Below, one piece after another: positions 9,898 to 19,368 of a stretch of 62,270 bases of DNA. The notes beneath the pieces were generated by a model. That model was not told the DNA's origin, did no database searches, and saw only the letters and a program-made list of their open reading frames with translations. How positions within the stretch are numbered: the stretch's first letter is position 1; each line of letters begins with the position of its first letter. The DNA lies in NCBI RefSeq assembly GCF_003028415.1, contig NZ_PYSV01000020.1:1-62270 (forward strand), read 5' to 3'. The stretch is from Deinococcus arcticus (GTDB lineage Bacteria; Deinococcota; Deinococci; Deinococcales; Deinococcaceae). Position numbers and translations under genes: made by a program.

Positions 9898-10590
9898 ATG
9901 AAACGTCTTGCTGGAACCGCATTCGCAAGTGTCAGCCTGGTGGCCTGCGGCCACCAGGCTTCAATGCCAGAAACGGCTGCCCCTACCTTCCAGTCCCCTC
10001 AAGTGCAGGCCCAATTGGCTCAAGCACAATCTGCTTTGGAACAAGCGCCGCATGTTCAGCAGATGCTGATGAAGCTCGGCGTTTCATCCCTCAGCGAGTT
10101 GGAAGACAATGTCATGTACTTCCCTACGCCTCAAGGCATGAAAACCCTTCGCTTGAATCCTGTTGATGATCAATTGACGCCTCAGCAACTGAGTGGCGGG
10201 ATCGGACAGTCAACCGTTCAGGAAACGGTCAACGGCGTGGTTGGCAGCCGATTTGATGCCTACTCCAAATCTACTCTTTCATGTAACAGTTTCTTTCCTC
10301 TGCCCACAGGCGTTACCGCAACTGTGCTGCATTCGGTCGCAATGGTCTCGCCGAACAATAGAACCTTCGGACCGTTCACAAGTGGCACAGGTCGCTCGCG
10401 CTCAGGATATGCCGTCTCCCCACAAGTGTTTATGGGCGGCAACACCTCAGCCACTGGGACCTACGTCTTCTCTTATAGCATTGAAGGTTCCTGTGATGGC
10501 TACAGTGGATATGGCAAAACGGGAAGTGCCTGGTACTACAATGGCCGTACTGTCGAACGCATTAATACACCTGTTGTCTCGCCTCAATAA
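9898..10590 (+). CDS. Secreted lipoprotein, passenger of the Tn3-family unit
   Basis: This 230-residue protein begins MKRLAGTAFASVSLVACGHQ, a signal peptide with lipobox LVAC, so it should be lipid-anchored at Cys15. TAGGAG at 9885-9890 favours the ATG at 9898 over a GTG six bases earlier. A Gln/Ala-rich helix (VQAQLAQAQSALEQA) is followed by a C-terminal half rich in Ser, Gly and Tyr with no recognised domain. The gene is less GC-rich than its surroundings and ends 15 bases from the convergent tnpA stop. It is the only cargo of the unit. Function unknown. Confidence 0.65.
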   Translation: MKRLAGTAFASVSLVACGHQASMPETAAPTFQSPQVQAQLAQAQSALEQAPHVQQMLMKLGVSSLSELEDNVMYFPTPQGMKTLRLNPVDDQLTPQQLSGGIGQSTVQETVNGVVGSRFDAYSKSTLSCNSFFPLPTGVTATVLHSVAMVSPNNRTFGPFTSGTGRSRSGYAVSPQVFMGGNTSATGTYVFSYSIEGSCDGYSGYGKTGSAWYYNGRTVERINTPVVSPQ

Positions 10591-10605
10591 CGCTCCAGTC
10601 CGACG

Positions 10606-13600
10606 CTAGAACAACCACTCGGATTGAAGTGCATCGGGATCGCGCAGGGGCCGTAAGGCCCCTGCTGCAATGTCGTCGGCCATCTCGAAGTGATAGCGCC
10701 CCAGCATATTAATATGTGCGTATTTCAGTGGCGATAGCCGTGCGACATCTTGTGGGTACACATCCTCCCCAATGGCTTCCAGCCACCCCAGCGCTGCGGT
10801 CAGATACCGGGTATTCCAGAAGGTCACCGCATTCACCACCAACCCGAGTGCCCCGAGTTGGTCCTCCATGCCTTCTCGGTAGCGTTGACGGAGTTCTCCC
10901 TTCTCGCCGTGGAAAATCTTGCGGGCCAACGTCCACACCGCTTCGCCCCGATTCAGCTGGGTTTGAATCCGCCGGCGGTACGGCTCACTCTGCACGTAGT
11001 TCAGCAGGTACAGGGTCTTGGCAATGCGCCCCAGTTCGGCGACAGCTTTGCCCAGCCCCGACAAGCTTCCCCCTTTGCCCAGCACCCGCATGATGTCTGG
11101 GGCCGGCACGGTCCCCTGTTTCAGAGACCCAGCCACCCGCAGCAGGTCGTCCCAGTGCGCGGCAATCAGGCCCGTGTTGATGTACGAGCGGGCGACCTCA
11201 TTGAGGTCGCCATAGTCCGCCTGCCGGTTCAGCCGCCAGTAGCGGGTTTCTCCAATGTCGGTCAGGCGCGGGCTGAACTGATACCCCAGGAGATGGAACA
11301 GCCCAAAGACGACATCGCTGTATCCTGCCGTGTCGCTCATCACTTCAGTCGGTTTCAAATGGGTTTGCTGCTCCAGCAACCCGCCCAAAATGTACAAGCT
11401 ATCGCGCAGAGTCCCCGGAATGACCCGGCCATGTAGGCCGGTGTACTGGTCGGAATTCAACACGTAGAAGGTGACGCCGCGTCCAGCACCGAAATATTTC
11501 CGGTTGGGGGCCGCCACCGTGTTGCGTAGAGGCGTGCTGAACCGCAGTCCATCCGCACTCGCGGTGTCGCCTGTCCCCCACACCTGAGCAAGCGGCATGG
11601 CCGCTTGCGCTGCCACCAAGCAGGCATTGGCACGCGTGAGCGTGTCAGCCCGCAGATACTGCTGCTTGACCCAATTCAATCGGGCGAGGGTCAGGGCCGG
11701 ATGGGTGGGCTGCGCCACCGATTTCAGGTCAATGTTGCACGCCCCCGCCACGAGGACCGCACAGAGACTCACCGCAAAATCACTCATCCTGGCGGGGTTT
11801 TCTCCCGCATGGTCAAACTCGAACGCGAAACCTGTGCAGGCGTGGACTTCCAGGAGGAGTTCTGACAAATCGATATCGGGGAGCCGGGCATCCACCTGGG
11901 TCTGGAGGGTCAGCAGGCTTTCCGGGATGGGCACCGCGTCCAGCGGGGCCACGACGAGCGTGGCCCCCTTGTCACGTTTTTCCAGGCGAACCGCTGGATT
12001 GTCGGGCAGCCTTGCCGCTGCGCGGTGATACGCCTGGTCGAGTTGTTCGGTCAGGGCTGCGAGTTCCACCGCTGGGTCAGTGGACCAGCCGAGACTCCGC
12101 ACAATCTCTGGCCGGAACTGTTCCCACACCTCGCCCTGAAGCAGCTGGGTGCGGGGGTCGCCGTACCGCAGACTCACGCGGACAAAGATTTCGCGGCGTT
12201 TGAGCAGCGTGTGGAGCAGATAAGCGGCGCACACCCGGTAAGCCTGGGGGTCAACGTCGCGGCCAGGCCGAACGACCCCTTCCCAGGATTTGGGAATAAA
12301 CGCGGTGGGGGCCTGTTTCCAACTGCGCCGCTTGCCTGATTCCCCTTTCAAAAAGTTCAGGGCGGCCAGCGTGGGGGCCGCGACGGTGGTGCCTTCAAAG
12401 TGGAGACTGCCCAGCAGGCTGGGCAGAAAGCGGCTGATGGTGGCGGTGGTTTCCACCCAGGCTTCCGCGACGGTGTCGTCCTGTCCACTGGCGAGGTCGG
12501 AGACGGCCTGCACCGCACCGCTGAGCGGTGCGGTGCCCAGACGCGCGAAAATGACATCTCGGACGGTGGCGGCTGGAACTTCCGGGTCAAGCAGCACCTG
12601 CACCGCGTCTCGGAGGAGCAGGGCAGCGGCATCCAGGTCCTTGAGGCTCCGCAGACGGGTCTTTCGCCGCAGCCGTTCTCCGCTGAGAGACAGTTCCATC
12701 ATGACGGCATCAAAGATGTCCAGCACATCATCGGTGGCGCTGCGTTCCAGGTGAAGCACCACCGCCAGGAGCGTGGCCTGGCGGCGGGACGCCGCCATCT
12801 GACTGAGGTGCCCAGTCCAGGCCGTGAGGCCATGTCGACTGAGCGCTTTGAGTCGTGCCCCTGGCACGAATGGCAGTGCCACGTCACTCACCCCAATCGC
12901 CCGGAGCTGGTCCAAACGGTGTAACGACTGGAGCAAGCCCACCGAGGTTTGCCGCGTCGGTGGGGTTCTCAGCACGTCCAGAGGACTGCGACGCTGTTTG
13001 GGGGGCACAATCAGCAGGGCGTCCAGAGCGTCAACCTGGGCGTCGGTCAGACAGCCGGCCAACTGGCGATGGAGATGGGTGGCGACCCGTTCCCGCACGC
13101 GGATGACGATACGGCCCAACACCGTTGGGCCGGGCAGCACCACTTTGCGTTCGACGAGGCGCTGGGTCAACCGATCAAACAGTTCGATGGGGCGTTCATC
13201 CGCCACCAAAAGGTGTCGGTACAGAAAGCGCATCAGATGAAGGACTTCGACCAGGTCGAAGTCCTTGTAGCCGAGCATTTGCCGGATGGTGACTTGATGG
13301 GTAAACCGGGTCGCGCGCCGTTCAAGATACCGGGGCAGGTCCACCGTTTTAGGGAGCTCCAGCTGAATGGCGAGGGTGCGAACAACGCTGTCAGGCACAT
13401 TCAGCGGGTCAGTCAGAAAAGTCCCTAAAAACTGAACGGTGCAGAGCTGGATGGCAAAACCCAGTTTGGTGTGGGGAAAACGCAGCGTCGCAATGTGCTG
13501 AAGTTGCGCGGGGGTGAGTAGAAAATAGTCCTGAAGCTGCTGAACGGTCGGGTCGCCTTTGTACTGACCGTACTGGGCCAAGTGGTCATCCGTCAGGAAG

Positions 13601-13611
13601 TCAAAGGGCAT
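10606..13611 (-). CDS. tnpA: Tn3-family transposase TnpA (intact)
   Basis: This 1001-residue protein has the full length and layout of Tn3-family DDE transposases. The N-terminal DUF4158-like region (FLTDDHLAQYGQYKGDPTVQQL) binds the ends. The C-terminal catalytic core contains the blocks SDTAGYSDVVFGLFHLLGY, RYWRLNRQADYGDLNEVA and EGMEDQLGALGLVVNAVTFW typical of the family. It should catalyse replicative transposition of the 9700-13671 unit. Its start lies 23 bases inside the right inverted repeat, so a promoter must overlap that end or lie outside. The broken transposase at 46222-49171 is a diverged homologue, and the alignment between the two exposes the lesions in that copy. Confidence 0.92.
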   Translation of the reverse strand: MPFDFLTDDHLAQYGQYKGDPTVQQLQDYFLLTPAQLQHIATLRFPHTKLGFAIQLCTVQFLGTFLTDPLNVPDSVVRTLAIQLELPKTVDLPRYLERRATRFTHQVTIRQMLGYKDFDLVEVLHLMRFLYRHLLVADERPIELFDRLTQRLVERKVVLPGPTVLGRIVIRVRERVATHLHRQLAGCLTDAQVDALDALLIVPPKQRRSPLDVLRTPPTRQTSVGLLQSLHRLDQLRAIGVSDVALPFVPGARLKALSRHGLTAWTGHLSQMAASRRQATLLAVVLHLERSATDDVLDIFDAVMMELSLSGERLRRKTRLRSLKDLDAAALLLRDAVQVLLDPEVPAATVRDVIFARLGTAPLSGAVQAVSDLASGQDDTVAEAWVETTATISRFLPSLLGSLHFEGTTVAAPTLAALNFLKGESGKRRSWKQAPTAFIPKSWEGVVRPGRDVDPQAYRVCAAYLLHTLLKRREIFVRVSLRYGDPRTQLLQGEVWEQFRPEIVRSLGWSTDPAVELAALTEQLDQAYHRAAARLPDNPAVRLEKRDKGATLVVAPLDAVPIPESLLTLQTQVDARLPDIDLSELLLEVHACTGFAFEFDHAGENPARMSDFAVSLCAVLVAGACNIDLKSVAQPTHPALTLARLNWVKQQYLRADTLTRANACLVAAQAAMPLAQVWGTGDTASADGLRFSTPLRNTVAAPNRKYFGAGRGVTFYVLNSDQYTGLHGRVIPGTLRDSLYILGGLLEQQTHLKPTEVMSDTAGYSDVVFGLFHLLGYQFSPRLTDIGETRYWRLNRQADYGDLNEVARSYINTGLIAAHWDDLLRVAGSLKQGTVPAPDIMRVLGKGGSLSGLGKAVAELGRIAKTLYLLNYVQSEPYRRRIQTQLNRGEAVWTLARKIFHGEKGELRQRYREGMEDQLGALGLVVNAVTFWNTRYLTAALGWLEAIGEDVYPQDVARLSPLKYAHINMLGRYHFEMADDIAAGALRPLRDPDALQSEWLF

Positions 13612-13634
13612 TCCCTAGATTGTAACCTATCTTC

Positions 13635-13671
13635 CTAACGCGACTTTTGTATTTTGCAGTTGTCACGGCCC
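13635..13671 (-). repeat. Right terminal inverted repeat of the 9.7-13.7 kb Tn3-family unit
   Basis: Partner of 9700-9736, 36 of 37 positions matching. It overlaps the beginning of the truncated reading frame at 13647-13928. Confidence 0.9.
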
Positions 13672-13928
13672 GCTATAAACCCCTCTATCGGGAAACCCGA
13701 CAAGAGACCGAGGCCAAGCGCATATTCCCCTATGACACTGTGGACGCACTTCGACTGCGGGTGCTTCAGACCTGCCGGGATGTGGACCTTGACTTCATCC
13801 CGCCGGGCCTGATCAAACGCTGCGCGCTGCGCGACCATGCCCGCAGCGCCGCCCACCTGGGCTACCGGCTGGAAGGGCACTACCAGAAGGTCGTGGCCCT
13901 GGCGCAGGGCATGGTAGACGAGCACTGA
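13647..13928 (+). pseudogene. Fragment of an unknown gene cut by the Tn3-family right end
   Basis: An open frame starts inside the transposon's right repeat (TTG at 13647) and continues for 93 residues. Only the part after 13671 has normal composition, from ARYKPLYRETRQETEAKR to LAQGMVDEH. It is charged and soluble with no recognised domain. The beginning was probably removed or displaced by the insertion. No matching 5' part is seen left of the transposon, where only 19 bases separate the helicase stop from the left repeat. The in-frame TTG could still allow expression. Confidence 0.4.
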
Positions 13929-13988
13929 CCGGCCTGTTCGTCTTTAAACCCATCAGCGGGCGCTCAGGTCCTGCCTTTACGGTGAGGC

Positions 13989-14636
13989 ATGGCCCTGCTC
14001 TCTCTCCTCGCCGTGTTGGCCACTGCGTCGCCCGCCCCGGTCACGCCACGGCCTCAAGTGATGTGCCCCGGCGTGCTGCGTCCAGCCCTGGACGTGATCG
14101 TCAAAAACGAACGGGGTCAGGTGCTCAGCCAGTTCGGCTGGCCCGTCACGGACGCCGGGTGGCTGCAGGTGAAGAAGACCGGTGAGCGCTACACCGTGAC
14201 GATCAACCGCCGCTGGTATCAGCCGCAGACCATCCCGAACATCAAGGTGGTGCAAGACGACTGCGGGCCGGCGAAGCCCACGCGGGTCGTCGCGCGCCTT
14301 CAACCGGTGCCTGGCGCGCCCGTCATTCGGGAGTTCCGCATCGTCAACGTGAATTCGGACAACCTGATGGTCGTGGGGTATTGGCCATACTTCCAGCGGT
14401 ACACGACCTTCCTGGACGCCCCGGGCAGCGTGAACCGCGAGGTGGTGTGGACGAGCAGCCGACCTGACGTCGCCACCATTGACCAGATCGGCCTGCTGCG
14501 CTCCGTCTGCAACCGTGAACCGGAGCGCACGACGATCACGGCCACACTCAAAGCGGACCCGACTCAGGTCTCCAGCACTGTCTTTGGCCGAGGTGGTGGG
14601 GGGATGGTATGCCCACGAGGTGCGGTTGATCGCTAA
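13989..14636 (+). CDS. Secreted protein with a C-terminal Ig-like (BIG2-type) domain
   Basis: This 215-residue protein starts with a short signal-like segment (MALLSLLAVLATASPAP). The N-terminal half contains Cys29 and the sequence VIVKNERGQVLSQFGW. The C-terminal part (EVVWTSSRPDVATIDQIGLL, then TTITATLKADPTQVSS) has the W-x-S-x-x-P/D-x-V-A-T-I-D signature of bacterial Ig-like BIG2 domains, which are usually extracytoplasmic adhesion or spacer modules. GTGAGG lies just before the ATG. No enzymatic motif is visible. It stands alone between the Tn3 remnant gene and a membrane-anchored DUF2726 gene. Confidence 0.6.
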   Translation: MALLSLLAVLATASPAPVTPRPQVMCPGVLRPALDVIVKNERGQVLSQFGWPVTDAGWLQVKKTGERYTVTINRRWYQPQTIPNIKVVQDDCGPAKPTRVVARLQPVPGAPVIREFRIVNVNSDNLMVVGYWPYFQRYTTFLDAPGSVNREVVWTSSRPDVATIDQIGLLRSVCNREPERTTITATLKADPTQVSSTVFGRGGGGMVCPRGAVDR

Positions 14637-14658
14637 GCGTCCCAACTGATTTCCAGCG

Positions 14659-15264
14659 GTGTCAGATTATGACGTGCCTGGGGTCCCGCCCATCTGGTCT
14701 GAACCAGGGCGGCGCTACCCTGGAGCCGTGTCCATCGTCCTGCTGATCATCGGTGTCCTGGTGTTTTCCGTCCTGGTGGGCTGGCTGTCCGCCCAGGGGA
14801 AGTCATCTGGAGGCCGTGCCCGGTCCGTCCCAACCAGTCTGCCTGTCCAGGCCAAGCGTTACTTCTTCGCCCGCAGTGAACGGGCCCTGTACGACCTCCT
14901 GATCCAGACGCTTGCTGGCTCGCCCTATCAGGTCTTTCCCAACGTGCGCCTGAACGACCTCTTCCTGATCAAGGAAAAGGGCACAGCCCACCAGGCCACG
15001 CTGGGCCGGCTGCGGGACAAGCACGTGGATTTCGTGATCGTGGACGCTGGGCAGGATTTCCGCCCCATTGTGGCCATCGAACTGGATGGAGCCAGCCACG
15101 AAGCCGCCGCACAGAAGTACCGCGACCAGGTCAAGGACGTCATCTTCCGCAGCGGCGGCCTGCCTTTGCTGCGCCTCAAAACCAGCGATACACACTCAGT
15201 GGCCAGTTTGAAGGTGCTGCTTGCGCCCTACGTAGGGCAGCAAAGGCCCGCTCGAGCACGCTGA
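14659..15264 (+). CDS. Membrane-anchored DUF2726 protein (nuclease-like fold)
   Basis: This 201-residue protein has one N-terminal membrane helix (SIVLLIIGVLVFSVLVGWL) followed by a DUF2726 domain from about residue 68: KRYFFARSERALYDLL, LRDKHVDFVIVD, IVAIELDGASH and GGLPLLRLKT. The Asp and the E-L-D block match the restriction-endonuclease-like (PD-(D/E)xK) core proposed for this family, so nucleic-acid cleavage is possible but unproven. The start is uncertain: GTG 14659 lacks a ribosome site, and GTG 14728 just before the helix is an alternative. Confidence 0.65.
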   Translation: MSDYDVPGVPPIWSEPGRRYPGAVSIVLLIIGVLVFSVLVGWLSAQGKSSGGRARSVPTSLPVQAKRYFFARSERALYDLLIQTLAGSPYQVFPNVRLNDLFLIKEKGTAHQATLGRLRDKHVDFVIVDAGQDFRPIVAIELDGASHEAAAQKYRDQVKDVIFRSGGLPLLRLKTSDTHSVASLKVLLAPYVGQQRPARAR

Positions 15265-15806
15265 CCAACCCCAGCCGAGCATGCGTGTAAGGACAGCTCA
15301 AGCCAGCACCGCGTCCGTCAGGCTGGATACTGGGCGGGACCAACTCTATTCGGTCCATTGGCCTGCGCCCGGCCACGCTCAAGGCCTATGCATCCTGCAG
15401 AGATTCAAGCCAGAAGGCAAGAGCGAGTGGGATGTAGGTCAGGGCCGTCTGACCAAACATCATCCGGCTCGCGGGGAACAGGTAAAGATCAGGTGCGATG
15501 GTGGGGCACAGGTCATGTACGTCACAGAGGGTGGGTTTCCGTCTTGCCCGTGCCCGGAATGCCTCCAGTGCCGCCGGAGGCAGCACCGACCGGCGGCTGT
15601 GTGGACTTCAGGCACAGTGCCAGCGAAAAGCCATATACATAGGCATGAATCCCGCACACGGCACTGCCGGTACGTTAGAACCTAGGAACGATCAACGACG
15701 ACCTGCTCAACAGCCGATGTCTGAATGTTGGCTTTGATTTCTAACGCCGGAATGCACAATCCCATTTTAGTTGAGGTTAAAAATGGAAACTTACAAAGAA
15801 TTAACA
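15265..15806. other. Gene-poor stretch left of the IS4-like insertion
   Basis: About 540 bases with no supportable gene. The C-terminal third of the Tn3 transposase interrupted at 17004 would be expected here on the minus strand if the IS insertion had been simple. No reading frame resembles it, which points to a deletion next to the IS. A 30-codon frame (15783-15875) runs into the IS end and is not called. Confidence 0.5.
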
Positions 15807-17003
15807 TTGACTGACATCTTGCAGTTTGGGGAAAGCACGTCTGGCACAGCACTTTGGCCTCAAAATGAGGTGTGAACCCAAAGAATGCACGTGCCAGACG
15901 ACTCTATTCTGACATTCTCTCCTGCTTCACGCGCAGACAGCATCGGGAGTCGTTTGAGGTCTTCCTTGACCTCCTCCTTGACGGTTCTGGCCGACCACTC
16001 CCCGCACGCGCGACGGTCAAGTCTCCCGCAGCCATCAGCCGTTTTCTCAATCACGCCCACTGGGATCTTCGATCACTCTGTCGGTTTATGCGCCAGGCCG
16101 CGCTTGAGCTCTTCAATGACACCTGGAAGCACGCCCCGCACCATCGTCCTCGGGTTGAATTCCTGGTCGACCTCACCAGTCTCGAAAAAGCAGGGAAGTT
16201 CACCGACCTCTCCGACTGGATGCACGTTCTGAACGCCGTTCACGGCGTTCACTTGGTCGTCCTGTACATCTGCTGTGGAGATCTGAAGCTTCCCTGGGCT
16301 TTTCAGATTTGGCGAGGGAAGGGGACGCCCTCTGCGGCCTCACTGGCGCTCAAACTGCTCCGGACGATTCCCCCCGTCATGCTGCAGGGCAAGCGCCGCC
16401 CCCGTCTGCATGCAGACGGGGGCTTTGAAAGCGCAGCGTTCATCGAAGGGGTCCTAAAACGACAAATAGACATTGTGATCGGTGTGCGCTGCACGAGAAA
16501 GCTGGTGGATGGCACGTCCATCCACCAGCTGATGACACGCGGATGCAAGGCACAGCTCAAGGATCTGGTGCCCACCATGTACATCTCGTGGGTCTGGTTG
16601 TATCGCAACAAGGAACCAGAGCAGCGCTTTGTGATGTCTAACGTCGATCTGGGCGGCACGTACCTGGCCAGAGTGGGAAAACGACGCTGGCGTATCGAGG
16701 CCTTCTTCAAAACGATCAAGGGGCGATTCGGATTGGCGCGGTTCGCCCAGCACAGCAAAACCGGCGTGATGAGGTGGTGGTGCCTCTCAGGCCTGGCTTA
16801 CCTGTTGTGCCACCTTGCAGATCAGGAGGTGCCATCCAGGCCACCGGAAACATGGCCGGATTGGGGAGAGTTGGCGAGAACCATTCGGTTCTCGTTCGTC
16901 CCCGAAGTGCGTCGCAGAGCGCTTCAATTGGAACTCGATGCGCTTGATGCCTTCCAGCACGCACTTTCTGCCACATCCCCCTGAACTGCAAGATGTCAGT
17001 CAA
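15807..17003. mobile_element. IS4-like insertion sequence inside a Tn3 transposase gene
   Basis: Perfect 20-bp inverted repeats TTGACTGACATCTTGCAGTT (15807-15826) and its complement (16984-17003) bound a 1197-bp element with one intact transposase gene. The right end abuts the Tn3 TnpA sequence ILADGLNLGL read on the minus strand. The left flank shows no continuation of that gene and no target duplication, so the insertion was followed or accompanied by loss of adjacent DNA. Confidence 0.85.
15872..16984 (+). CDS. IS4-family DDE transposase
   Basis: This 370-residue transposase starts at GTG 15872, and its stop codon touches the right inverted repeat. Likely catalytic residues are Asp100 in LVDLTSLEKAG, Asp in LHADGGFES near residue 180, and Glu in RIEAFFKTIKGRFGL near residue 276. 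The order and spacing match the transposase at 169-1260, but the sequence and terminal repeats differ, so this is a second element type. The frame is intact and the ends are perfect, so mobility is plausible. Confidence 0.85.
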   Translation: MNPKNARARRLYSDILSCFTRRQHRESFEVFLDLLLDGSGRPLPARATVKSPAAISRFLNHAHWDLRSLCRFMRQAALELFNDTWKHAPHHRPRVEFLVDLTSLEKAGKFTDLSDWMHVLNAVHGVHLVVLYICCGDLKLPWAFQIWRGKGTPSAASLALKLLRTIPPVMLQGKRRPRLHADGGFESAAFIEGVLKRQIDIVIGVRCTRKLVDGTSIHQLMTRGCKAQLKDLVPTMYISWVWLYRNKEPEQRFVMSNVDLGGTYLARVGKRRWRIEAFFKTIKGRFGLARFAQHSKTGVMRWWCLSGLAYLLCHLADQEVPSRPPETWPDWGELARTIRFSFVPEVRRRALQLELDALDAFQHALSATSP

Positions 17004-18868
17004 GCCCAAGTTGAGCCCATCGGCCAGGATGACAGTGAGTAGATGGTCGTGATGCTCCACTTCTTTGCCGGTGTGCAGGTTCAGGAAGGCGCCCGTGAAG
17101 CGGGTCCAGGCATTCACCTCCAGCAGCAGATCGGTAATCTTCACGCGCGGGAGCCGCGCACTCAACTGCCTCTCCAGCGGCTCCACCTCGTCGGGCACGG
17201 CTTTGGCGACCTTCCCAATTCTGAGCTTGCCGCGCTGTAAGGCGGCGGACGACAACGCGCCTTCGGCAAGCAGATCCTCAACCTCACGCGACTGTCCGGT
17301 CAACCTCGATTCGGTCTCGGCCCAGAAGGCGTCAAAGCTCTCGGGGAGGTTCGGCGACAGCTCAGGGAGGCGCTTTTGCCAGGTGCCCTGTGGCAGGAGG
17401 TAGTCATTGAGGTCCTTGTACTTGCGGCTGCCCACCGCCCACACGTCCCCGGCTCGCAGCGCGAGCCGCAACTCGTCCAGCACACACAACTCGTAGGCCC
17501 GGCGGTCAATGGTGCCGTCTCGGAACACCTGTCCGGCCCACTTCTGCCGCACGAAACTGATGGGAACATGTTCGGGCAGTGTGCGCCTGTTCGCCGCGTA
17601 CATCTCGCACAGAAGTCTCAGTGCCTCGACCAGTGGAGCGGCTTTACCCTCCGCCTGGAAGGTGAACGCCGCGAGCAACCGGGGGCGTAGCTTCGCACCT
17701 TCGCGTAGCCCTTCACGGCGTGGTGCAGGGGGTCAAGCTGTTCAGGGCGGAACGTTTCCTTCTCCCGCACCGTCTGGACGAGCTGTTGCCAATTCACGAC
17801 CGCCTCGATGGCCTGGTAGGGGTTGGTGCCCTGCTCCCGCGCGGCGATCACCGCCGCGCAGACCGACTTAAAGGTCCCTAACCGCTCGACCAGTGGGGGC
17901 CCTTTCTGCCCGAACGCCTTGGCGGCTTCCCGCTCGCCTTCCCTGACCAGCGCCACCATCACGCGGTCGTGCATGTCGAGCACCGCATCGGTCAAGGTCT
18001 CGGACAGGTCGAAGAGGTAGGCCATCAAGGTTGCGCGGCGCCGTCCCGGCTCAAAATCTGCTAGGTGCGAGGCGCTAAGCCGCCTCGCCTCCTCTGCCAA
18101 GTGTTCCAGGCGGCTCTGGGGCAGAAAGGCGCGCAAGTTGCTCTGCACGGGGAAGGTCCCCACGAAGGCCAACCGGTCAAGCAGGGCTAGAACGTGCTTG
18201 GCTTTCGGAGCGCCAATGGGTCGCCCTAGCCAGGCGAAACGCGAAATGGACTCATCCCCCTGCGGGGAGAGCAAGGCATCCACCTTCACGGCGAAATCGC
18301 CTTTCAGCGGCAGGTTCAGGAGGCCGTAGGCGTGCTGGTCGGCACGGAGCCGTGCGGAGTGGACCAAGCGTTCGAGGACTGTGAAGCGCGGCACCAGAAT
18401 ACGCCGCCGCCGCAACTCGTCCATCAGGGCGCTCATCAGCCCGAAGGGCGGGTCGGTCACGACCGCCAGTGGTATCAGCCAGTCCCGCACCTCGTGGTTC
18501 AGGTGCCGCGACAGCTCGACGTACCCGAGCCGCTGGCAAAGGTCGGAGAAGTGCTCAAAGCGTGTCGGCTCACGAACAGCGTACTGTGCATAGCACGCAG
18601 GGTCCACCCGCAGTTGCTCGGCGAGGGAAGCCAGAACCTCTTCCGGTGGCGTCTCTCCCGGGCGCAAGGCGCGCCCGAGGTGCCGCAGCACGGTGAGCTG
18701 GACCGCGTACCCCAGCTTGTTGAAGTCCCGTCTCCGCCCCCGTACCAGGCGCAGGTCCTCTTCATTCAGCAGGTAGTACCGGGAGAGCATCCGCTCGTCA
18801 AGGAGGGGAAAACGGGTGAACTGCTCACGCTGGGCCTGGGTCAGCAAAGGTGAGAAAGGAGGGCCCAT
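17004..18868 (-). pseudogene. tnpA: Tn3-family transposase, frameshifted and truncated by an IS
   Basis: The N-terminal two thirds of a Tn3 transposase is encoded from ATG 18868 (RFPLLDERMLSRYYLLNEED; NKLGYAVQLTVLRHLGRAL) down to about 17680. There one frameshift separates AKVRSYAP from LLAAFTFQAEGKAAPL. The second frame continues through PHVPISFVRQKWAGQVF and DGTIDRRAYELCVLDEL to ILADGLNLGL, where the IS4-like element begins. The catalytic C-terminus is missing. This transposase is only distantly related to the one at 10606-13611. It was presumably the mobilising enzyme of the element ending at 24263, which is now immobile without help in trans. Confidence 0.85.
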
Positions 18869-18883
18869 CGTGGCTCAGGCCCT

Positions 18884-19357
18884 TCAATACACGCCGGGGA
18901 GAAATCGGCGAACGCGCTGCCGGTAGGCCGGATACTCCGGGAAGTGCCGCGTCAGGCGGCGTTCCTCGTCCAGGGCCTTAAGGTCAAACAGGAACGCGAG
19001 CCCGCCGCTCAGCCCCAACGCGCCCCGGTGCCCGTGAGCGAGCGCCCAACCCAGCGAGGCCAGGAGCAGGCCGCTGTAGATCGGGTGGCGGACCAAGGTG
19101 TAGGGGCCAGTCTGCACGAGTTGCCCATCCACCTGTGGTTCAGGGAGGGGCGTGAGATTGGGGCCCAGGCGCAACCCACTCCAGCCCGTCAGGGTGCCTC
19201 CGGCCAGTATCAGGGCGGTGCCTGCGACCCGCAGCCCTCGTGGTGTTCCCTGGCGAGGCCGCAGCAGCGGCAGAACCAAGATTCCGGCGAGCACGAGCAC
19301 CTGTGCCGCCACGTACCCTTCTCCACGCGCGTTCCAGCGGTGTTCGGATGAGGTCAT
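18884..19357 (-). CDS. Isoprenylcysteine carboxyl methyltransferase-like membrane protein
   Basis: This 157-residue protein starts at ATG 19357, where GAGGAGGG lies a few bases upstream. It has about four membrane helices and the family blocks [16 protein letters not shown] and [20 protein letters not shown], as in the phospholipid/isoprenylcysteine methyltransferase (PEMT/ICMT) fold that uses S-adenosylmethionine. Bacterial members often have unknown substrates; methylation of small thiols or sulfur compounds would fit the operon but is a guess. It is the last gene of the minus-strand sulfur operon, 11 bases after the DUF6691 gene and 15 bases before the tnpA start. Confidence 0.75.
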   Translation of the reverse strand: MTSSEHRWNARGEGYVAAQVLVLAGILVLPLLRPRQGTPRGLRVAGTALILAGGTLTGWSGLRLGPNLTPLPEPQVDGQLVQTGPYTLVRHPIYSGLLLASLGWALAHGHRGALGLSGGLAFLFDLKALDEERRLTRHFPEYPAYRQRVRRFLPGVY

Positions 19358-19368
19358 GTGTTCCCTCC

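Larger units (their letters stand above)
9700..13671. mobile_element. Complete Tn3-family unit carrying tnpA and one lipoprotein gene
   Basis: The unit is bounded by 37-bp inverted repeats (9700-9736 and 13635-13671) that differ at one position, start with GGG and end with GTTAG, as in the Tn3 family. It contains an intact tnpA (minus) and a convergent passenger gene (plus), but no resolvase and no obvious res site. TnpA starts only 23 bases inside the right repeat and reads inward, the reverse of the usual Tn3 order where the tnpA stop lies near an end. The five bases flanking the ends (gtcta, gctat) do not match, so no target duplication is seen. Confidence 0.85.

Noticed and set aside
15783..15875. 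30-codon frame ending at the IS transposase start
   Set aside because: It runs through the IS terminal repeat and has no family signal; the overlap with the element end makes it incidental.
16716..17003. Continuation of the truncated Tn3 TnpA frame into the IS
   Set aside because: The residues after GLNLGL are the antisense of the IS transposase, not TnpA; the pseudogene was cut at 17004.
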